A DNA stretch of 64,000 nt, taken from contig NZ_JPOG01000001.1 in assembly GCF_000733765.1 (NCBI RefSeq), forward strand, positions 1,178,001-1,242,000, read 5' to 3'. Shown here piece by piece: positions 25,103 through 34,260 of this stretch. The translations under genes and the position numbers were made by a program. The notes under the pieces are model-generated. The model ran no database searches, was not told the origin of the DNA, and saw only the letters and a list, made by a program, of their open reading frames with translations. The first letter of the stretch is position 1, and each line of letters opens with the position of its first letter. The stretch comes from Algiphilus aromaticivorans DG1253. Lineage in GTDB: Bacteria; Pseudomonadota; Gammaproteobacteria; Nevskiales; Nevskiaceae.

Positions 25103-26047
25103 ATGGAGCAGGTAACACGCAATGTTATCGGCCGGCTGGATATTCGCGAGCAGCTGGAGCTGGCGCAGCACATCTCAAATTTCGGTGTTTACCATCTCGA
25201 CCGCGAAGGCCGTATCCGGAGCTGGAACCCGGGGGCAGTGAAGCTGACTGGGCTGAGCGCCGATGCCGCGATCGGCGCGCCTTACGCGCAACTCTTTCAT
25301 GAAGACGGCCGGCGCAACAATCAGCCGCAGCAGGCCCTTGAGTTCTGCCGTGCCTATCAGCATCTGCGCGAAGAGCAGATGCGCGCCAGGGCGGACGGCA
25401 GCTTTTTCACCGCCGATGTGTCGATGGATCTGGCGCGCGCCGACAGCGGTGAGATCCGGGCCTTCGTGGAAGTCTTCGAGGACATCACCGAGGCCAAGCA
25501 GAGAGAAGAGGCGCTCTATCGGCAGGCGACGCGTGACGCCCTCACCGGCGTAGCCAACCGCGGGCATTTCGGCGAAGTGGCCGGCAAGGAGATCGAGCGC
25601 GCGCTGCGCTTCCATGAGCCCTTGTCCATGGCGCTGCTCGACATCGACCACTTCAAGCAGGTCAACGATACCTACGGACACGAGCCCGGCGATCGCGCGC
25701 TCATCGCCTTTGCGCAGGAGACCGAGGCGAATGTACGCAGCATCGATCTCCTTGGCCGCATTGGCGGCGAGGAGTTCGCGCTGATGCTGCCGCGCGCCAA
25801 TGCCAGCGCGGCCGCCGAGATGCTGCAGCGCCTGCGCCAGGTCGTCGCAGCCATCCGGGTGTCGGCGGACGTCGGTCAGGTCTTCGGCTTCACGATGAGT
25901 GTGGGGGTGTCAGAGCTGCGTCCGCAGGCGCGCAGTCAGAAGGATCTTCTGCGCGAGGCCGATGCGGCTCTCTACCGGGCCAAGCGCGAGGGGCGCAATC
26001 AGGTGCAGATCTGGCGCGACTACGAGCCGCAGCGCCCGCGGCGCTGA
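25103..26047 (+). CDS. PAS-GGDEF diguanylate cyclase
   Basis: Soluble c-di-GMP synthase of 314 residues. A PAS domain (about 20-135) starts at HISNFGVYHLDREGRIRSWN. A GGDEF domain (about 145-305) has DALTGVANR, DIDHFKQVND and the active loop GGEEF (about 221). An inhibitory RxxD site, RSID, lies five residues before GGEEF, so feedback inhibition by c-di-GMP is expected. No membrane segment is seen. c-di-GMP is the activator of cellulose synthase, whose operon lies 21 kb away. Its stop is 1 bp from the convergent HAD phosphatase gene. Confidence 0.93.
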   Translation: MEQVTRNVIGRLDIREQLELAQHISNFGVYHLDREGRIRSWNPGAVKLTGLSADAAIGAPYAQLFHEDGRRNNQPQQALEFCRAYQHLREEQMRARADGSFFTADVSMDLARADSGEIRAFVEVFEDITEAKQREEALYRQATRDALTGVANRGHFGEVAGKEIERALRFHEPLSMALLDIDHFKQVNDTYGHEPGDRALIAFAQETEANVRSIDLLGRIGGEEFALMLPRANASAAAEMLQRLRQVVAAIRVSADVGQVFGFTMSVGVSELRPQARSQKDLLREADAALYRAKREGRNQVQIWRDYEPQRPRR

Positions 26048-26048
26048 G

Positions 26049-26849
26049 TCAAGTGACGCTCGCGCCGGACAGCCAGCCTGGCAGCTCTGCGATGCTGGCG
26101 ATGACGCCGTCCGGCGTGGTCTCGGAGCGCGCGACGAAGTCCGCGCGATACTTGCCGGTTTGCACCAGCAGCCCGCGCATGCCGGCGGCCTGGGCCCCGC
26201 CGATATCGCTGTCGACGTCATCGCCTACCACGACGACCTCGGAGGGCGGGCAATCGAAATCGCCGGCAGCGAGATTGAAGAAGGCCGCATCCGGCTTGCC
26301 GACGACCGTTGCCGCGCGGCCGGTGGTTGCCTCCAGCGCCGCGACGTAGGCGCCGATATCGAGGCGCAGGCCGTTACCTGTCTGCCAGAAGCGGTTGCGG
26401 TGCAGCGCCACCAGCTCCGCGCCCTGCATGAGGGCGGCGAAGATGCGTTCCAGCAGCTTGTGATCCCAGCTGGGACCGATGTCGCCGATGAGCACGCAGT
26501 CGGGCGTGGCCGTGTCGATGGCCCAATCGGCAAAGACCGGCCGGATGCCGTCACCGACAACGGGCCAGATGCGTCGGGCACCGCTGCGTTCGAGATGCCG
26601 CCGCGCCGCGCTGACCGCGCTGAAGATGGCGGCGTCGGCGACCGGCAGCCCCATGTCGCGCAGTTTCCCGCCCAGGGCTTCTGGGGTCCGTGTGCTGGTA
26701 TTGGTGATGAAGCGCAGGGGAATCTCCGCTTCGCCCAGTGCCTCCAGGGTTTCGGCGGCTCCCGGCAGCGCTTGATCGCCGACGTGCAGCACGCCGTCGA
26801 TGTCCAGCAGCAGACCTCTGGCACTGTTAGGCGTCGATTTCACCTTCAT
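26049..26849 (-). CDS. HAD-IIA phosphatase (LHPP-like)
   Basis: Cytosolic haloacid dehalogenase-superfamily phosphatase of 266 residues. Motif I is LLDIDGVL (Asp16/Asp18), motif II is TNTST (about 50), the motif III Lys is in VGKPDAAFF (about 190), and motif IV is VGDDVDSDIGG (about 215). The large C2 cap between motifs II and III puts it in subclass IIA (NagD/LHPP group). The closest type by recollection is the phospholysine phosphohistidine inorganic pyrophosphate phosphatase family. The substrate is uncertain. A DUF2237 gene lies 33 bp upstream on the same strand. Confidence 0.85.
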   Translation of the reverse strand: MKVKSTPNSARGLLLDIDGVLHVGDQALPGAAETLEALGEAEIPLRFITNTSTRTPEALGGKLRDMGLPVADAAIFSAVSAARRHLERSGARRIWPVVGDGIRPVFADWAIDTATPDCVLIGDIGPSWDHKLLERIFAALMQGAELVALHRNRFWQTGNGLRLDIGAYVAALEATTGRAATVVGKPDAAFFNLAAGDFDCPPSEVVVVGDDVDSDIGGAQAAGMRGLLVQTGKYRADFVARSETTPDGVIASIAELPGWLSGASVT

Positions 26850-26882
26850 GACCGCTGCGACGCAGGATGCGTGCCAGCGGCG

Positions 26883-27254
26883 CTACTGCAGCGCGTGGCG
26901 CCGCAGGGTGTCGATATCCACAACCTCGAGCGTGGCTTCGTGACAGGCGCTGGGCACGATCGGCGGGGCGACGCCGGCTTCGACGGCCTCGGCCCAGCGC
27001 GCTGCGCACAGGCACCAGCGGTCGCCGGGCTGCAGGCCGGGAAAGCCCATCTCGGCGCGTGGCGTCGACAGATCATTGCCCTGCGCACGACTGAAGGCGA
27101 GGAACTCCTCGGTCACGATCGCACAAACGGTATGCAGGCCGGCGTCGCCGCGGCCGGTATTGCAGCTGCCATCGCGGTAGAAGCCCACCGGCGGGTCGTT
27201 GCAGCAGGCGACGAGGGCGCCGCCAAGAATGTTGCGTGCCGGCGAATTGCTCAT
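26883..27254 (-). CDS. DUF2237 family protein
   Basis: Small cytosolic protein of 123 residues with the DUF2237 signature: N-terminal ARNILGGAL, then GFYRDGSCNT, HTVCAIVTEEFLAFS, GNDLSTPRAE and GLQPGDRWCLCAARW. It is rich in cysteine (six Cys), with CCND and CLC pairs. No function is established for the family. It lies between mtgA and the HAD phosphatase, all on the minus strand, and may be co-transcribed with the latter. Confidence 0.85.
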   Translation of the reverse strand: MSNSPARNILGGALVACCNDPPVGFYRDGSCNTGRGDAGLHTVCAIVTEEFLAFSRAQGNDLSTPRAEMGFPGLQPGDRWCLCAARWAEAVEAGVAPPIVPSACHEATLEVVDIDTLRRHALQ

Positions 27255-27338
27255 GCCATGTGTCCAGAAGGCTTTGACCCATCATGCCAGTGCGGTAGGC
27301 GCGGCGTTGTGCGCTGCCTGGGCGTCCGGGCGCTCGCG

Positions 27339-28022
27339 TTAGTGCAGCGCATCATTCAGGCTTGGCGTTACATGCGCCATCTGCTCACGGATCCAGAGAC
27401 TCCGGCGCAGCACATGTTCGTCCGGTGGTTCGGCTTTCCAACGCCGTGGTGCCGGAAGCACTGCCGCTAGTCGAGAGGCCTGATTGGCATCGAGTGTCGC
27501 GGCGCTGTGCTCGAAATAGTGCATCGCGGCCGCCTCGGCGCCGAAGACGCCGGGCGCGAGTTCGGCGATGTTCAGATAGATCTCGAGGATGCGCCGCTTT
27601 GGCCATAGCAGCTCGATGAGTACCGTCAGGCCGGCCTCGATGCCCTTGCGCGCGTAGCCGCCTCCCGGCCAGAGGAAGAGGTTCTTGGCAACCTGCTGGC
27701 TAATGGTGGAGGCGCCGCGCTGCGGTCCGCCGTCGCCGCCTTCCCGGATGGCGTCGCTAATGGCCGCGAAATCAAAGCCGTGATGACGTGGAAAGTTCTG
27801 ATCCTCGGAGGCGACCACGGCCTGGGCGAGCACCGGCGCGATAGCCTCCAGCGGGGCCCATTGCTGGCGAACCGGCTGTACCGGGCTCTGCAGCATGAAG
27901 GCGGTCGTCGGCGGCGGCACCCAGCGCATTGCCGCGATCGCAACGACGGGGGTCGCCAGCAGCAGCAGAGCGGCAATGAGCAGCTTTCGCCGGATGCCGC
28001 TTCGGCGCCGCCGGCGGCTCAT
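27339..28022 (-). CDS. mtgA: Monofunctional biosynthetic peptidoglycan transglycosylase
   Basis: Inner-membrane glycosyltransferase (GT51) of 227 residues that polymerises lipid II into glycan strands. A basic N-terminus and one membrane helix (about 14-32) precede the GT51 domain. The catalytic Glu is in ASEDQNFPRHHGFD (about 72), and the second block is GASTISQQVAKNLFLWP (about 103). Later blocks are KRRILEIYLNIAELAPGVFGAEAAA and ASRLAAVLPAPRRW. The length matches the E. coli protein. It is 45 bp downstream of the gamma-carbonic anhydrase gene. Confidence 0.95.
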   Translation of the reverse strand: MSRRRRRSGIRRKLLIAALLLLATPVVAIAAMRWVPPPTTAFMLQSPVQPVRQQWAPLEAIAPVLAQAVVASEDQNFPRHHGFDFAAISDAIREGGDGGPQRGASTISQQVAKNLFLWPGGGYARKGIEAGLTVLIELLWPKRRILEIYLNIAELAPGVFGAEAAAMHYFEHSAATLDANQASRLAAVLPAPRRWKAEPPDEHVLRRSLWIREQMAHVTPSLNDALH

Positions 28023-28067
28023 GTCACCCCGTGTCGCGGTGTATCAACGCCGATCGGGAGGCGGTGA

Positions 28068-28595
28068 TCATTTGGCGTCATAACCCACAAGACCCTCGCG
28101 ATAGCGCCGCCCATTATCGACATAGTGTTCCGCCGAGGCCGCGATCGCGGCGCGCTCCTTGTCGCCGCACTCGCGCACGACCTTGCCCGGCGCACCCATG
28201 ACCAGGGAGCTGTCGGGAATTTCCTTACCCTCGGGGATGAGGGTGCCCGCGCCAATGATGCAGTTGCGCCCGATCTTCGCGCCGTTGAGCACGATGGCGC
28301 CGATACCGATCAGGCTGTTGTCCCCGATGCTGCAGCCGTGGAGCATCACCATGTGGCCCACGGTGACGTTCTCGCCCACCCGAAGCGGGAAGCCGGGATC
28401 GGCGTGCAGCACGCTGCCGTCCTGGATGTTGCTGCCGGTGCCGATGTGCAGCGCTTCGACGTCACCGCGCAGCACGCAGTTGAACCAGACGCTGGCGCCG
28501 GCTTCCAACCGGACGCGGCCGATGACCGTGGCATTGTCGGCGACGAAGACATCGTCGGCCAGCTCGGGTTGGATATCGTCGATGGTGTAGAGCAA
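28068..28595 (-). CDS. Gamma-carbonic anhydrase family protein (YrdA-like)
   Basis: Left-handed beta-helix hexapeptide protein of 175 residues. Three metal-ligand histidines are visible in their expected places: [17 protein letters not shown] (two His). Hexapeptide repeats run from about residue 15 to 130, followed by a C-terminal helix. Bacterial YrdA/PaaY relatives act as carbonic anhydrases or CoA-thioester hydrolases, so enzyme activity is likely but not certain. Divergent from the SDR gene across 65 bp. Confidence 0.88.
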   Translation of the reverse strand: MLYTIDDIQPELADDVFVADNATVIGRVRLEAGASVWFNCVLRGDVEALHIGTGSNIQDGSVLHADPGFPLRVGENVTVGHMVMLHGCSIGDNSLIGIGAIVLNGAKIGRNCIIGAGTLIPEGKEIPDSSLVMGAPGKVVRECGDKERAAIAASAEHYVDNGRRYREGLVGYDAK

Positions 28596-28660
28596 CGCGA
28601 GGCTCCCTGTTGGACAATGCCTTGTACTATGCCATTGCGCCTGAGCGCGCAGGGGGAAGC

Positions 28661-29446
28661 ATGCAACTGCAGAACCGGGTTGTCTGGATCACGGGCGCTT
28701 CGGGCGGTATCGGCGAGCAGCTGGCGCTTCAGGCATCGCAGGCCGGGGCGCGGTTGGTGCTCAGCGCGCGACGGCAGGACGAGCTGGAGCGCGTGCGGGC
28801 TGCTTGTGCGAATCCGGGGCAATGCGCGGTACAGCCACTCGACCTCGCAGATTTCGACGCTGATTCCGCGCGCGAGCAGGCCGAGGCTTTCTTCGGCCCC
28901 ATCGACATTCTGGTTAACAACGCCGGCATTTCGCAGCGCAGCCTGATTGCCGATACCGATATGGCTGTGTATCGACGACTGATGGAGCTGGATTTCTTCG
29001 CGGTGGTGGCGCTTTCCAAAGCCGTGCTGCCCGGCATGGTCGCGCGCGGCGGCGGTCATGTGGTGATCGTCAGCAGTGTTGTCGGCTACATCAGCTCGCC
29101 CCTTCGCAGCGGCTATTCCGCAGCCAAGCACGCTCTGCACGGCTTCTTCGATTCGGCCGCGGCGGAGTACTGGGACGTCGGTGTGCGCTTCACGCTGGCC
29201 TGCCCAGGCTTCGTTGCCACGCAGGTTTCGGCCAACGCGCTGACTGGTGATGGCAGCTCGAACGGGCGCGTCGAGGCCAGCACCGCAGGCGGCATGGACC
29301 CGGCCGAATGCGCGGCGCGCATCTGGAAGGCCGTGGCCGCCGGGCGCTATGAATTGCTGATGGGGCGGGAGCGCGTTTACGTTTATCTCAAGCGCTTCCT
29401 GCCGGGGCTCTTCGCGCGCTTGTTGCGCCGCGCCGAGCAGCGCTGA
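28661..29446 (+). CDS. Classical SDR oxidoreductase (DHRS7-like)
   Basis: Short-chain dehydrogenase of 261 residues: cofactor motif [10 protein letters not shown] (residues 11-20), NNAG (about 88), catalytic Ser in IVSSVVGY (about 140) and Tyr/Lys in YSAAKHAL (about 154-158). The C-terminus ([16 protein letters not shown]) is basic and hydrophobic and may touch the membrane, as in DHRS7-like enzymes. The ATG at 28661 follows AGGGGGAA. The methyltransferase gene begins 47 bp downstream. Confidence 0.88.
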   Translation: MQLQNRVVWITGASGGIGEQLALQASQAGARLVLSARRQDELERVRAACANPGQCAVQPLDLADFDADSAREQAEAFFGPIDILVNNAGISQRSLIADTDMAVYRRLMELDFFAVVALSKAVLPGMVARGGGHVVIVSSVVGYISSPLRSGYSAAKHALHGFFDSAAAEYWDVGVRFTLACPGFVATQVSANALTGDGSSNGRVEASTAGGMDPAECAARIWKAVAAGRYELLMGRERVYVYLKRFLPGLFARLLRRAEQR

Positions 29447-29493
29447 GCCGTCGCTATACTGGCGTTCCAGCTTTTCCCCTCGAGGACTCCGAA

Positions 29494-30111
29494 ATGGCCA
29501 TCTATGATCATTACGTACTGCCCGTCGTTCTCGACTGCTGCTGCGGCATGAAGCCGATTCAGAAAGAACGGGCCGGACTGTTGCCGCGGGCGCGTGGACG
29601 GGTTCTGGAGATCGGCATTGGAACCGGCCGTAATTTTCCCTTCTACGCGCCGGAGCAGGTGTCCTCGCTGATCGGCCTGGATCCGGCCGAGCAGATGAAC
29701 GCCAAGGCGCGCAAGCGCGCCGCGGAAGCCGGCATGAGCGTTGAGTTGATGGGTGTTTCGGCCGAAGGTATTCCCGCCGAAGACAACAGTTTCGACACTG
29801 TCGTCTGCACCTTCTCGCTTTGCACGATTCCGGATCCGGTCGCCGCGCTGCACGAGATGCGACGGGTACTCAAGCCCGAAGGCGAGCTGCTCTTCTCCGA
29901 GCACGGTCTTGCTCCGGAGCCGAAGGTGCAGCGCTGGCAGCACCGTCTCTCGCCGGGGTGGAGCAAGATTGCCGGCGGATGTCAGCTGGACCGCGACATT
30001 CCACAGCTGCTGGATGCAGGCGGATTCGCCATCGACGAGATGCGCGAGGGCTACCTCAAGGGGCCGAAGCCCTGGACTTATGTGCGCACCGGCTGGGCGC
30101 GCGCCGCCTGA
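29494..30111 (+). CDS. Class I SAM methyltransferase (METTL7-like)
   Basis: Methyltransferase of 205 residues: motif I VLEIGIGTGRNFPFY (about 38), post-I acidic residue in GLDPAEQM (about 60), motif II FDTVVCTFSLCTIPDP (about 98) and motif III RRVLKPEGELLFSEHG (about 122). The pattern CCCGMKPIQKER at the N-terminus and the C-terminal GYLKGPKPWTYV match the METTL7/thiol-methyltransferase-like group. The substrate is unknown. It may be co-transcribed with the upstream SDR. Confidence 0.85.
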   Translation: MAIYDHYVLPVVLDCCCGMKPIQKERAGLLPRARGRVLEIGIGTGRNFPFYAPEQVSSLIGLDPAEQMNAKARKRAAEAGMSVELMGVSAEGIPAEDNSFDTVVCTFSLCTIPDPVAALHEMRRVLKPEGELLFSEHGLAPEPKVQRWQHRLSPGWSKIAGGCQLDRDIPQLLDAGGFAIDEMREGYLKGPKPWTYVRTGWARAA

Positions 30112-30117
30112 GAACCC

Positions 30118-30657
30118 TCAGCTGCGGTCGCGGCGCAGCAGGAAGAGGAAGACTTCGTCCATCCCCTTCATGTCCATCGCGCCGAGCACCGTGTCGTCGT
30201 CGACGCGGCGGAATACGTCATGGATAGGGCGCTGGTCGTAGCACATCGTCGCGCTGATCTTGCCGCGAAACTCGGTCATGCGCAGCCGCGCCTTCGAGCC
30301 ACTGGTAGCCATGAGCGGTTGAATGAGGCGGAAGGCGCGTGCTGAGGCGTCGTTGTTGAGCTGCGGAAAGCGCAGACCTAGCGCCAGCGGCATCAGCGCC
30401 GGATTGACGCGGCGGATACCGCCACCGGCCGTCGAGAAGAGCAGGGGATGCACGTTGTCGGCATCGACGAATTCCTTGCCGTACCAGCCGAAGCGCTCCA
30501 GTACGCCGTCCAGGGCGTGGCCGGTACTGAAGCCGTCGCCGCGCCAGCGGCCGATCATGGCGTCGCAGTCGACCGGATCAAGGCTGTCGTAGAAGGCGAA
30601 GGCGGCCTCGGCGGATTCCCGTCCGGTGCCGAGTTGCTCAGTGGCGTCGAAAGCCAT
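30118..30657 (-). CDS. GXWXG/DUF4334 domain protein
   Basis: Soluble protein of 179 residues. The N-terminal part has the GRWRG (GXWXG) motif near residue 39, then the DUF4334 region (about 115-175) with LRMTEFRGKISATMCYDQRPIHDVFR and VLGAMDMKGM. Family function is not known; it has a lipocalin-like beta-rich feel. It lies 20 bp downstream of icmF on the same strand and is probably the second gene of that transcript. Convergent with the METTL7-like gene at 6 bp. Confidence 0.82.
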   Translation of the reverse strand: MAFDATEQLGTGRESAEAAFAFYDSLDPVDCDAMIGRWRGDGFSTGHALDGVLERFGWYGKEFVDADNVHPLLFSTAGGGIRRVNPALMPLALGLRFPQLNNDASARAFRLIQPLMATSGSKARLRMTEFRGKISATMCYDQRPIHDVFRRVDDDTVLGAMDMKGMDEVFLFLLRRDRS

Positions 30658-30677
30658 GCGCGTTCTCCTGATGAGGC

Positions 30678-33600
30678 CTACATATTACGCCGGTACTCGC
30701 CCCCCACCGCGTAGAGGGCGTGGCTGATCTGCCCGAGGGAGTAGTACTTCACGGCCTCCAGCAGCTGGTCGAAGGTGTTGCGGCGCTCGGTGGCCGTGCG
30801 CTGCAGCTCGGGGAGCACCTCGCCGGCAATGGCGTTGCGCGCGGCCCGGAAGCCCTCGACGTTGCGGATCTGCTGCAGGCGTTCCTCCTCGGTGGAACGG
30901 ATCAGCTCGATCTCGGTGGTGATCTCGCCGCCGTGGTCCTTGGGCAGGAAGGTGTTGACACCGATGAGCGGGAGCGAGCCGTCGTACTTCTTGTGCTCGT
31001 AGTGCATCGACTCGTCCTGGATCTTGCCGCGCTGGTACATGGTGTCCATCGCACCCAGCACGCCGCCGCGCTCGCTGATGGCCTCGAACTCCTTGTAGAC
31101 GGCCTCTTCCACCAGGTCGGTCATCTTGTCGATGAAGTGGCTGCCCTGCCAGGGGTTCTCGCAGAAGTTGATGCCCAGCTCCTTGTTGATGATGAGCTGG
31201 ATCGCCACGGCACGGCGCACCGATTCCTCGGTGGGCGTGGTGATCGCCTCGTCGTAGGCGTTGGTATGCAGGCTGTTGCAGTTGTCGAGCAGCGCGTAGA
31301 GGGCCTGCAGCGTTGTGCGGATGTCGTTGAACTGGATCTCCTGCGCGTGCAGCGAACGGCCGGAGGTCTGGATGTGGTACTTCATCATCTGGCTGCGCGC
31401 CGAGCCGCCGTAGCGCTCCTTCATCGCGCGCGCCCAGATGCGGCGCGCGACACGGCCGATCACCGAGTACTCCGGATCCATGCCGTTGGAGAAGAAGAAG
31501 GAGAGATTCGGCGCGAAGTCGTCGATCTTCATGCCGCGCGCCAGGTAGTACTCGACGATGGTGAAGCCGTTGGAGAGCGTGAATGCGAGCTGGCTGATCG
31601 GGTTCGCGCCGGCCTCGGCGATGTGGTAGCCGGAGATGCTCACCGAATAGAAGTTGCGCACCTCCCGTTCCACGAAGGCCGCCTGGATATCGCCCATCAT
31701 GCGCAGCGCGAACTCGGTGGAGAAGATGCAGGTGTTCTGCGCCTGATCCTCCTTGAGGATGTCCGCCTGCACGGTGCCGCGCACCACCGCCATGGTCTCG
31801 CGCTTGATGCGCTCGTAGGTCTCGGCGTCGACGACCTCGTCGCCGGTCACGCCCAGCAGGCCGAGGCCGAGGCCGTCGTTGCCCTCGGGCAGCTCGCCGC
31901 AGTATTCGGGGCGCGGCGTGTCCTTGTAGACCTCCGCGATCTTCTTCTCGGCGGCCTCCCAGCGCTTCGGGTCCTCGCGCAGGTACTTCTCGATCTGCTG
32001 GTCGATGGCGGTGTTCATGAACATCGCCAGGATCATCGGCGCCGGACCGTTGATGGTCATCGACACGGAGGTCGTCGGCGCACAGAGATCGAAGCCCGAG
32101 TAGAGCTTCTTCATGTCGTCCAGCGTGGCGATGGACACACCGGAATTGCCGACCTTGCCGAAGATGTCCGGGCGCTCGGCGGGATCCTCGCCGTAGAGGG
32201 TCACCGAGTCGAAGGCCGTCGAAAGCCGCGCAGCTTCGCCGCCCTGGGAGAGGTAATGGAAGCGGCGATTGGTGCGCTCCGGCGTACCCTCACCGGCGAA
32301 CATGCGGGTCGGATCCTCGCCGGCGCGGCGATAGGGGTAGACGCCGCCGGTGTAGGGGTAGGCGCCGGGCAGGTTCTCCTTGAGCAGGAAGCGCAGCTGT
32401 TCGCCCCAGTCCTTCGTCTCGGGCGGAGCGATCTTGGGGATCTGCTGATGCGATAGCGATTCGCGGTAGTTTTCGACCTTGATGGTCTTGTCCCGCACGG
32501 TGTATTCGGCGACCTCCTCGGTCACCGCCTTGTAGCGCTCGGGCCATTCGCGCAGCGCCTGCAGGGCGTCGGCGTCGAGGCTGTCGATGGCGTCCTGATA
32601 GCACTGGCGCAGGCGCAGCAGGCTGCGGTCACCCTCGTCCTGCAGCGCATCGCGCTCGTAGCCGGCCAGCGGCTCGGGCAGCTTCGCGTCCTCCAGGCCG
32701 GCCAGCGCAGCGTGGTAGTGCTGCGCGCGCGCGGCGGCCTCGGCCTGTTCGTCGACCCGGCTGTTGGTCGCGCGGCCGCTCTCGGCGATCTCGGCAAGGT
32801 AGCGGTTGCGCGCGGCCGGAATCAGCACGGTTTCGCGCGGTTCCTTGAGGCTGGTGTCGACCGCCGGTGTCCACTCCTCGGCGGGCAGCTCGAGCCTCTC
32901 GCGCAGCAGCCGGCACAGCTCGGCGAACATCCAGGTGATCCCCGGGTCGTTGAACTGGCTGGCGATGGAGGGATAGACGGGGACCTCGTCGTCGGCAAGC
33001 GAGAAGGCCGTGCGGTTGCGCTTCCACTGTTTCTTGACGTCTCTGAGCGCGTCCTCGGCACCGCGGCGGTCGTACTTGTTGAGCACCACCAGTTCGGCGA
33101 AGTCGAGCATGTCGATCTTCTCGAGCTGGCTGGCCGCGCCGTAGTCGCTGGTCATGACATACATCGGGAAGTCGACCAGATCGACGATCTCGGAGTCGCT
33201 CTGGCCGATGCCGGCGGTCTCGACGATGACGAGGTCGAAGTCCTGAGCGCGCAGGAAAGCGATGGCGTCCTGCAGCATGGCCGTGGTGGCCGCGTGCGCG
33301 CGGCGCGTGGCCATCGAACGCATGTACAGACGCTCCGAGCGCAGGCTGTTCATGCGGATGCGATCGCCCAGCAGCGCGCCGCCGGACTTGCGCCGCGTCG
33401 GGTCCACGGCCAGCACGGCGATGCGCTTGTGCTCGAAAGCGCCGAGAAAGCGCAGCATGAGCTCGTCGACCACCGACGACTTGCCGGCGCCGCCGGTGCC
33501 GGTGATACCCACCACCGGCGTCTTGCCGCCGGCGAGCTGCCATTGGCGGTGCAGCTGGGCGCGCTCCTCCTCGGAATGGATGCCGTCCTCGATGGTGGAC

Positions 33601-34148
33601 AGGGCCGTGGCCAGGGCCGGATCGTCGGCGCAGGGCTGACCCAGCGCCTCGGCCGTCGGCGGCGTATAGCCGCGCGCGGACCGTGCGTCAGCCGTGCGCT
33701 TCACGAGATCGTCGATCATGCCCTCGAGGCCGAGCTGCGCGCCGTCGTTGGGGTGGTAGATGCGCTCGACGCCCTTGTCGTGCAGCGCCTTGGCCTCGTC
33801 CGGCGTGATGGTGCCGCCGCCGCCGCCGAAGACGCGGATATGCCCGGCACCGCGCTCTTCCAGCATCTCGACCATGTAGGCGAAGAACTCGTTGTGGCCG
33901 CCCTGGTAGCTGGACAGCGCAATGGCGTCGGCGTCCTCCTGGATGGCCGCGCGCACGATGTCCGCCACCGAGCGGTTGTGGCCGAGGTGGATCACTTCGG
34001 CGCCTCTGGCCTGGATCATGCGCCGCATGATGTTGATGGCGGCGTCGTGGCCGTCGAAGAGGCTGGCGGCAGTAACGACGCGCAACGGGCTTTCGGTGGG
34101 CTCGGTCTGGGCTTTCTGGTCGTGCTGGCGGGCGGCGGCAGTGGTCAT
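30678..34148 (-). CDS. icmF: Fused isobutyryl-CoA mutase IcmF (B12-dependent)
   Basis: Adenosylcobalamin enzyme of 1156 residues interconverting isobutyryl-CoA and butyryl-CoA (some IcmFs also isovaleryl/pivalyl-CoA). Domains in order: B12-binding (about 20-155, with FDGHDAA holding the cobalt-ligand His); a MeaB-like G-protein chaperone (about 200-450, P-loop GTGGAGKSS about 212); a linker; and the acyl-CoA mutase TIM barrel (about 560-1150, with TGGVYPYRR and FAGEGTPERTNRRFHYLS). This order of fused domains is diagnostic of IcmF rather than methylmalonyl-CoA mutase. An insertion sequence lies 87 bp upstream, and a nested palindrome overlaps the presumed promoter. Confidence 0.95.
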   Translation of the reverse strand: MTTAAARQHDQKAQTEPTESPLRVVTAASLFDGHDAAINIMRRMIQARGAEVIHLGHNRSVADIVRAAIQEDADAIALSSYQGGHNEFFAYMVEMLEERGAGHIRVFGGGGGTITPDEAKALHDKGVERIYHPNDGAQLGLEGMIDDLVKRTADARSARGYTPPTAEALGQPCADDPALATALSTIEDGIHSEEERAQLHRQWQLAGGKTPVVGITGTGGAGKSSVVDELMLRFLGAFEHKRIAVLAVDPTRRKSGGALLGDRIRMNSLRSERLYMRSMATRRAHAATTAMLQDAIAFLRAQDFDLVIVETAGIGQSDSEIVDLVDFPMYVMTSDYGAASQLEKIDMLDFAELVVLNKYDRRGAEDALRDVKKQWKRNRTAFSLADDEVPVYPSIASQFNDPGITWMFAELCRLLRERLELPAEEWTPAVDTSLKEPRETVLIPAARNRYLAEIAESGRATNSRVDEQAEAAARAQHYHAALAGLEDAKLPEPLAGYERDALQDEGDRSLLRLRQCYQDAIDSLDADALQALREWPERYKAVTEEVAEYTVRDKTIKVENYRESLSHQQIPKIAPPETKDWGEQLRFLLKENLPGAYPYTGGVYPYRRAGEDPTRMFAGEGTPERTNRRFHYLSQGGEAARLSTAFDSVTLYGEDPAERPDIFGKVGNSGVSIATLDDMKKLYSGFDLCAPTTSVSMTINGPAPMILAMFMNTAIDQQIEKYLREDPKRWEAAEKKIAEVYKDTPRPEYCGELPEGNDGLGLGLLGVTGDEVVDAETYERIKRETMAVVRGTVQADILKEDQAQNTCIFSTEFALRMMGDIQAAFVEREVRNFYSVSISGYHIAEAGANPISQLAFTLSNGFTIVEYYLARGMKIDDFAPNLSFFFSNGMDPEYSVIGRVARRIWARAMKERYGGSARSQMMKYHIQTSGRSLHAQEIQFNDIRTTLQALYALLDNCNSLHTNAYDEAITTPTEESVRRAVAIQLIINKELGINFCENPWQGSHFIDKMTDLVEEAVYKEFEAISERGGVLGAMDTMYQRGKIQDESMHYEHKKYDGSLPLIGVNTFLPKDHGGEITTEIELIRSTEEERLQQIRNVEGFRAARNAIAGEVLPELQRTATERRNTFDQLLEAVKYYSLGQISHALYAVGGEYRRNM

Positions 34149-34152
34149 GGCG

Positions 34153-34187
34153 TACTCAAAATGAATCTGTATTCAGAATTGTGAGTA
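34153..34187. promoter_or_regulatory. Nested inverted repeat upstream of icmF
   Basis: Inner palindrome TGAAT-CTGT-ATTCA (34162-34175) is flanked by a second pair TACTCA (34153-34158) and TGAGTA (34182-34187). It sits 5-39 bp before the icmF start in a short AT-rich patch, a suitable place for a repressor operator of the TetR type. No dedicated regulator gene is adjacent. Confidence 0.45.
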
Positions 34188-34234
34188 TGCGCGCGTCGCC
34201 GATCATCGTCCAGCCACTGGTGAAGCAGGCTGAT

Positions 34235-34259
34235 CGACGTCGTCGTCCCTGAAGATTCC
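34235..34259 (+). repeat. Left terminal inverted repeat of the IS
   Basis: Reads inward CGACGTCGTCGTCCCTGAAG and on to 34259. It matches the reverse complement of 35725-35749 at 21 of 25 bases. Confidence 0.75.
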
Positions 34260-34260
34260 C

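Noticed and set aside
30720-34184. Very long plus-strand open frames (578 and 490 codons) opposite icmF
   Set aside because: High GC removes stop codons on the opposite strand; icmF matches a known family over its whole length and the opposite frames match nothing.
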